A stretch of 64,000 nt of DNA. Origin: an uncultured Alistipes sp. Its GTDB lineage: Bacteria > Bacteroidota > Bacteroidia > Bacteroidales > UBA932. The notes under the pieces are model-generated. The model did no database searches. It saw only the letters and a program-made list of their open reading frames with translations, and had not been told where the DNA came from. Position numbers and translations under genes: made by a program. Positions 60,656 to 64,000 of the stretch are shown here, piece by piece (position 1 is the first letter of the stretch; the number at the start of each line of letters is the position of its first letter). Location of the stretch: assembly GCA_902388455.1 (NCBI GenBank), contig CABMPD010000008.1, positions 1 through 64,000 on the forward strand, read 5' to 3'.

Positions 60656-60697
60656 AAAAGAGGCCGCATCAGACACAGATGTTCCGATTACGGCCTC
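60650..60697 (-). terminator. Intrinsic terminator of serC-serA-DUF1015
   Basis: The minus-strand stem GAGGCCG (60697-60691) / CGGCCTC (60666-60660) has a 24-nt loop and is followed by TTTTTAATTTTG. Confidence 0.8.
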
Positions 60698-60722
60698 CTT
60701 AATCAATCACTCATAAACCCGC

Positions 60723-61967
60723 TTATCTTTCGAGTTTGTGAATAGCCAGACCGCTGCGCAGCTTAGGCTCGAACCAGGTAGTCTTGGGAGGCATGATGTT
60801 GCCGGTGTCGGCTATCCTGATAAGCTGCTTCATGGAAACGGGATACAGAGCGAAAGCTGCTGCCATCTCACCCGAATCAACTCTCTTCTTGAGCTCGCCG
60901 AGACCTCTGATACCGCCTACGAAGTCAATACGCTTCGAAGTACGGAGGTCCTTGATGTCGAGGAGCTTGTCGAAGATAAGGTTGGAGCAGATGGTCACGT
61001 CGAGACATCCGATGGGATCGTTGTCGTCGTAGGTACCCTTCTTGGCTGTGAGGGAATACCAGTGGCCGCCGAGATACATCGAGAAGTTGTGCAGGTTCTT
61101 GGGCTTGTAGATCTCGGTACCCATGTCCTTGATCTCGAAGTCCTCGCCCAGCTTCTGGATGAACTGCTCGGGTGTGAGGCCGTTGAGATCCTTCACCACG
61201 CGGTTGTAGTCGATGATCTTGAGGTGGCTCTCGGGGAATACCACTGCCATGAAGTAGTTGTACTCCTCGTCTCCGCGGTGGTTGGGGTTCTGACGGCGCT
61301 TCTCCTCTCCTACGAGAGCGGCGGCGGCTGTACGGTGGTGACCGTCGGCTACGTAGAATGCGGGGATGGTCGAGAAGATCTCGGTAATCCTCTTGATGTC
61401 CTCGTCATTGTCGATTACCCAGAAATGATGGCCGAAACCGTCGTCAGGTGCAACGAAGTCATACTCAGGCTTGCCGTCGGTGTACTTCTTCACGATGGCG
61501 TTGATCTCGGTGTTGTCAGGATAAGCGAAGAATACGGGCTCGATGTTGGCGTTCTGGATGCGGACGTGGATCATGCGGTCCTCTTCCTTGTCCTTGCGGG
61601 TGAGCTCATGCTTCTTGATCTTACCGGTCAGGTAGTCGTCTGTGTTGGCGCAGAGCACGATACCGTACTGGGTACGGCCGTTCATGGTCTGGGCGTAGAC
61701 ATAGTAGCACTCCTTCTTGTCCTGCACGAGCCAGCCTTTCTCCTGCCACTTCCTGAAGTTCTCGACAGCCTTGTCGTATGCAGGCTGCGAGTGCTCGTCG
61801 ATGATGGGGTCGAAGTCTATCTCGGGCTTGGTGATGTGAAGGAGGGACTTCTCTCCGGCCTCAGCCTTAGCCTCCTGGGAGTTGAGCACGTCGTAAGGAC
61901 GGGCTGCCACTTCCTCCACGATGGACTTGGGAGGACGGATCGCTGCGAAAGGTTTTACTTTTACCAT
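60723..61967 (-). CDS. DUF1015 family protein
   Basis: 414 residues. The family start VKVKPFAAIRPPKSIVEEVAARPYDVLNS, the central FYVADGHHRTAAAALVGEE and the ending GNIMPPKTTWFEPKLRSGLAIHKLE are typical of DUF1015. The family is often encoded beside serA and serC, as here, and is presumed to have a metabolic role linked to serine or phosphoserine, not established. It lies 19 bp after serA, and the operon terminator follows. Confidence 0.9.
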   Translation of the reverse strand: MVKVKPFAAIRPPKSIVEEVAARPYDVLNSQEAKAEAGEKSLLHITKPEIDFDPIIDEHSQPAYDKAVENFRKWQEKGWLVQDKKECYYVYAQTMNGRTQYGIVLCANTDDYLTGKIKKHELTRKDKEEDRMIHVRIQNANIEPVFFAYPDNTEINAIVKKYTDGKPEYDFVAPDDGFGHHFWVIDNDEDIKRITEIFSTIPAFYVADGHHRTAAAALVGEEKRRQNPNHRGDEEYNYFMAVVFPESHLKIIDYNRVVKDLNGLTPEQFIQKLGEDFEIKDMGTEIYKPKNLHNFSMYLGGHWYSLTAKKGTYDDNDPIGCLDVTICSNLIFDKLLDIKDLRTSKRIDFVGGIRGLGELKKRVDSGEMAAAFALYPVSMKQLIRIADTGNIMPPKTTWFEPKLRSGLAIHKLER

Positions 61968-61986
61968 ATCGTGTGTCTCCTATCTG

Positions 61987-62907
61987 CTATTTGTTTACCT
62001 GGAACTTGCGGTTGCCTGTAGCGAAGAAGTCGCAGATCTGGTTGGCGGCGGCTACTCCGGCATTGACATTGGCCTCGGCGGTCTCGGCACCCATCTTCTT
62101 GGGGGTAGCGAAGACTCTCTTGCCGAACTTCTCGTTCAGCTCGGCCTGATTGCCTGCGGCGATGTCGGTGATGTACTTCAGGTCCTGTCTCTCCTCGAGT
62201 ACCTTCACGAGCTCGGGCTCGTTGATCACTTCCTTGCGGGCAGTGTTCACGAGGCAGCCTCCCTTAGGCATCCTGGACAGAAGGGCGTATCCGATGGAAC
62301 CCTTTGTCTCGTTGTTGGCGGGAATATGGAGGGATACGAAGTCGCTCTTGGCATACAGGTCCTCGAGTGAAGCGGCTACCTCAACTCCCTCAGCCTGAAT
62401 CTTGTCAGCGGGAACGAAGGGGTCGAAGGCCATGATCTTCATGCCGAAGCTCTTGGCGTGAGCGGCTACCAGACGGCCGACGTTGCCGTAAGCCTGGATA
62501 CCGAGGGTCTTGCCCTTGAGCTCTGTACCTGTGCCGGGGGTAAACTGGTTGCGGGAGATGTAGATCATCATACCGATAGCGAGCTCGGCGACAGCGTTGG
62601 AGTTCTGACCGGGAGTGTTCATGGCTACGATGCCTTTCTCGGTGCAGGCTGCCAGGTCGAGGTTGTCATAACCTGCGCCGGCACGGACTACGATCTTCAG
62701 CTTGGGAGCGGCTGCGATCACTTCCTTGGTCACCTTGTCGGAGCGGACGATGAGGGCGTCAGCATCGGCTACAGCTGCGTAGAGCTGCTGTACATCGGTA
62801 TATTTCTCGAGAGTTGCAAGCTCGTGGCCGCCTTTCTCCACGATCTCACGGATCTGGTCAACGGCTACCTTTGAGAAGGGTTTCTCGGTTGCTACTAATA
62901 CTTTCAT
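61987..62907 (-). CDS. serA: D-3-phosphoglycerate dehydrogenase, short Lys-type
   Basis: 306 residues, without the C-terminal ACT regulatory domain. It oxidises 3-phosphoglycerate to phosphohydroxypyruvate, the first step of serine synthesis. Nucleotide fold QAYGNVGRLVAAHAKSFGM; substrate Arg in VNTARKEVINEPEL; VVRAGAGYDNLDL. At the place of the usual catalytic His (TPHIGA in most family members) the sequence reads TPKKMGAETAEA, with Lys. A similar His-to-Lys change is known for a short SerA type (Entamoeba and Bacteroidetes relatives, from memory). Between serC and the DUF1015 gene. Confidence 0.93.
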   Translation of the reverse strand: MKVLVATEKPFSKVAVDQIREIVEKGGHELATLEKYTDVQQLYAAVADADALIVRSDKVTKEVIAAAPKLKIVVRAGAGYDNLDLAACTEKGIVAMNTPGQNSNAVAELAIGMMIYISRNQFTPGTGTELKGKTLGIQAYGNVGRLVAAHAKSFGMKIMAFDPFVPADKIQAEGVEVAASLEDLYAKSDFVSLHIPANNETKGSIGYALLSRMPKGGCLVNTARKEVINEPELVKVLEERQDLKYITDIAAGNQAELNEKFGKRVFATPKKMGAETAEANVNAGVAAANQICDFFATGNRKFQVNK

Positions 62908-62943
62908 TTCAGTTGTGCGTTTTAAAAGTTCAAAGTTTAAGGA

Positions 62944-64000
62944 TTATTTATGCATCTTCTCGAACTCCTGCATGCAGGCGATCAGAGCCTCTACGGCCTC
63001 GATGGGGCAGGCGTTGTAGATGGAGGCGCGGAATCCGCCGACTGAGCGGTGGCCCTTGATACCTACCATGCCTTTCTCCTTTGCGAAGGTGAGGAACTCG
63101 TCCTGGAGGTTCTCATAACCGGGAGCCATCACGAAGCATACGTTCATCAGGGAGCGGTCCTCCTTGGCGGCTGTACCTACGAACAGAGGGTTGCGGTCGA
63201 TCTCGTCATAGAGCATGCCGGCTTTCTTCTTGTTGATCTCGTACATAGCCTTCAGGCCGCCCTGAGCCTTAACCCACTTCAGGGTCTCGGTCATAACGAA
63301 GATAGAGAATACAGGAGGAGTGTTGAACATGGACTCACCCTCGATGTGTGTGCGGTAGTCGAGCATGGTGGGCAGATAGCGGGACACCTTGCCGAGGATC
63401 TCGTCCTTAACGATAACGAATACCACACCGGCAGGACCTACGTTCTTCTGGGCACCTCCGTAGATCAGAGCATACTTGGAAACGTCCACGGGACGGCTCA
63501 TGATATCGGATGACATATCGGCTACGAGAGGCACGGGGCAGTCGATGTCCTCATGAATCTCGGTACCCTTGATGGTGTTGTTGGTAGTGATGTGGAAGTA
63601 GTCGAGGTCTGTGGGGATCTCATAGCCCTTGGGGATGTAGGTGTAGTTCTTGTCGGCTGAGGAAGCCACTGCATAGGCGTTGCCGATGCCCTTGGCCTCT
63701 TTCAGAGCCTTCTTTGCCCATACGCCTGTCTCCAGGTAGCCGGCCTTGTTCTCGAGGAGGTTCATGGCTACATAGAGGAACTGGAGGGATGCACCGCCGC
63801 CGAGGAAGAGGACGCTGTATCCTTCAGGGATGTTGAGGAGCTCTTTCCAGAGGGCGCGGCACTCGTTCATGACGGCCTCCCACTCCTTGCTTCTGTGAGA
63901 CACTTCTATTACGGACATTCCTGTTCCCTTGAAGTCTTTAAGGGCTTCGATAGCCGCTTCGATGGCCGGTTTGGGCAGAACGCAGGGACCGGCGTTGAAA
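62944..64000 (-). CDS. serC: Phosphoserine aminotransferase, N-terminus beyond window
   Basis: 352 codons are visible. The frame runs through an internal Met at 63918 to the window edge with [16 protein letters not shown], the conserved SerC start region, so only a few N-terminal residues are missing. PLP enzyme converting phosphohydroxypyruvate and glutamate to phosphoserine. Features: [45 protein letters not shown] (Lys of the PLP Schiff base in AQKN) and [14 protein letters not shown] near the C-terminus. First visible gene of the serC-serA-DUF1015 operon. Confidence 0.96.
   Translation of the reverse strand, partial: FNAGPCVLPKPAIEAAIEALKDFKGTGMSVIEVSHRSKEWEAVMNECRALWKELLNIPEGYSVLFLGGGASLQFLYVAMNLLENKAGYLETGVWAKKALKEAKGIGNAYAVASSADKNYTYIPKGYEIPTDLDYFHITTNNTIKGTEIHEDIDCPVPLVADMSSDIMSRPVDVSKYALIYGGAQKNVGPAGVVFVIVKDEILGKVSRYLPTMLDYRTHIEGESMFNTPPVFSIFVMTETLKWVKAQGGLKAMYEINKKKAGMLYDEIDRNPLFVGTAAKEDRSLMNVCFVMAPGYENLQDEFLTFAKEKGMVGIKGHRSVGGFRASIYNACPIEAVEALIACMQEFEKMHK

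Noticed and set aside
1..64000. tRNA, rRNA, prophage or conjugative element
   Set aside because: No cloverleaf tRNA with anticodon arm, no rRNA segments and no phage or transfer genes were seen by reading both strands. A tRNAscan or HMM search was not possible.

Overview
The window reads as chromosome of a high-GC member of the order Bacteroidales. Evidence: many starts are preceded by the Bacteroidetes -7 box TAnnTTTG rather than a strong Shine-Dalgarno; families typical of the phylum are present (GLPGLI, BACON and DUF4595 lipoproteins, DUF4252, a CusA protein fused to TolC, a membrane-anchored TPR/AraC regulator, DUF4834). The base composition resembles Alistipes/Rikenellaceae or similar lineages, but the genus cannot be fixed by eye. 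I found no tRNA, rRNA, CRISPR array, prophage or plasmid functions. The first gene and the last gene (serC) run off the window.

Layout. 1-704: end of an AAA-ATPase/PD-(D/E)XK protein. 689-6195: an outer-membrane beta-barrel protein with two tandem GLPGLI proteins. 6671-11490: two complete two-component systems back to back (OmpR type, then TPR-kinase plus LuxR/NarL type). 11929-14776: two paralogous BACON lipoproteins. 14872-15807: a REP-associated tyrosine transposase (RAYT)-like gene. 16205-19493: cutC, trpS, recA. 19625-25535: a heavy-metal RND efflux operon. 25675-29025: an ECF sigma operon (DUF4252, sigma, membrane protein, DUF4252, TlpA-like). 29095-31371: MATE exporter and YitT protein. 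32214-37925: large transglutaminase-like lipoprotein and two further lipoproteins. 38022-41890: TPR/AraC regulator coupled to dnaG. 41959-45127: a signalling operon with a kinase-like protein lacking its histidine, a true kinase, and a REC-PP2C phosphatase. 45160-57274: a ten-gene co-directional run from kdsD to an S41 protease. 57332-59539: recQ. 59706-64000: nucleotidyltransferase, DUF1015, serA, serC.

Three things stand out. (1) A 20-bp inverted repeat AATCATGG-N4-CCGTGATT lies exactly 21 bp upstream of the -7 box of the TPR-kinase/LuxR operon and of both BACON lipoprotein genes, which suggests a small autoregulated regulon with the LuxR-type protein as activator. (2) Six intergenic clusters hold 25 copies of a 15-17 bp palindrome (CACCTTCGGAAGGTG and variants), always paired 38-39 bp apart and mostly in 117-118 bp composite units. 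One cluster has changed both arms together. A RAYT-like gene lies in the same window. (3) GTTA boxes on a 10-bp pitch stand in front of both the OmpR-type kinase operon and the divergent GLPGLI gene, as expected for OmpR-family sites. The surface genes at 689-14776 therefore look like outputs of the two neighbouring two-component systems.
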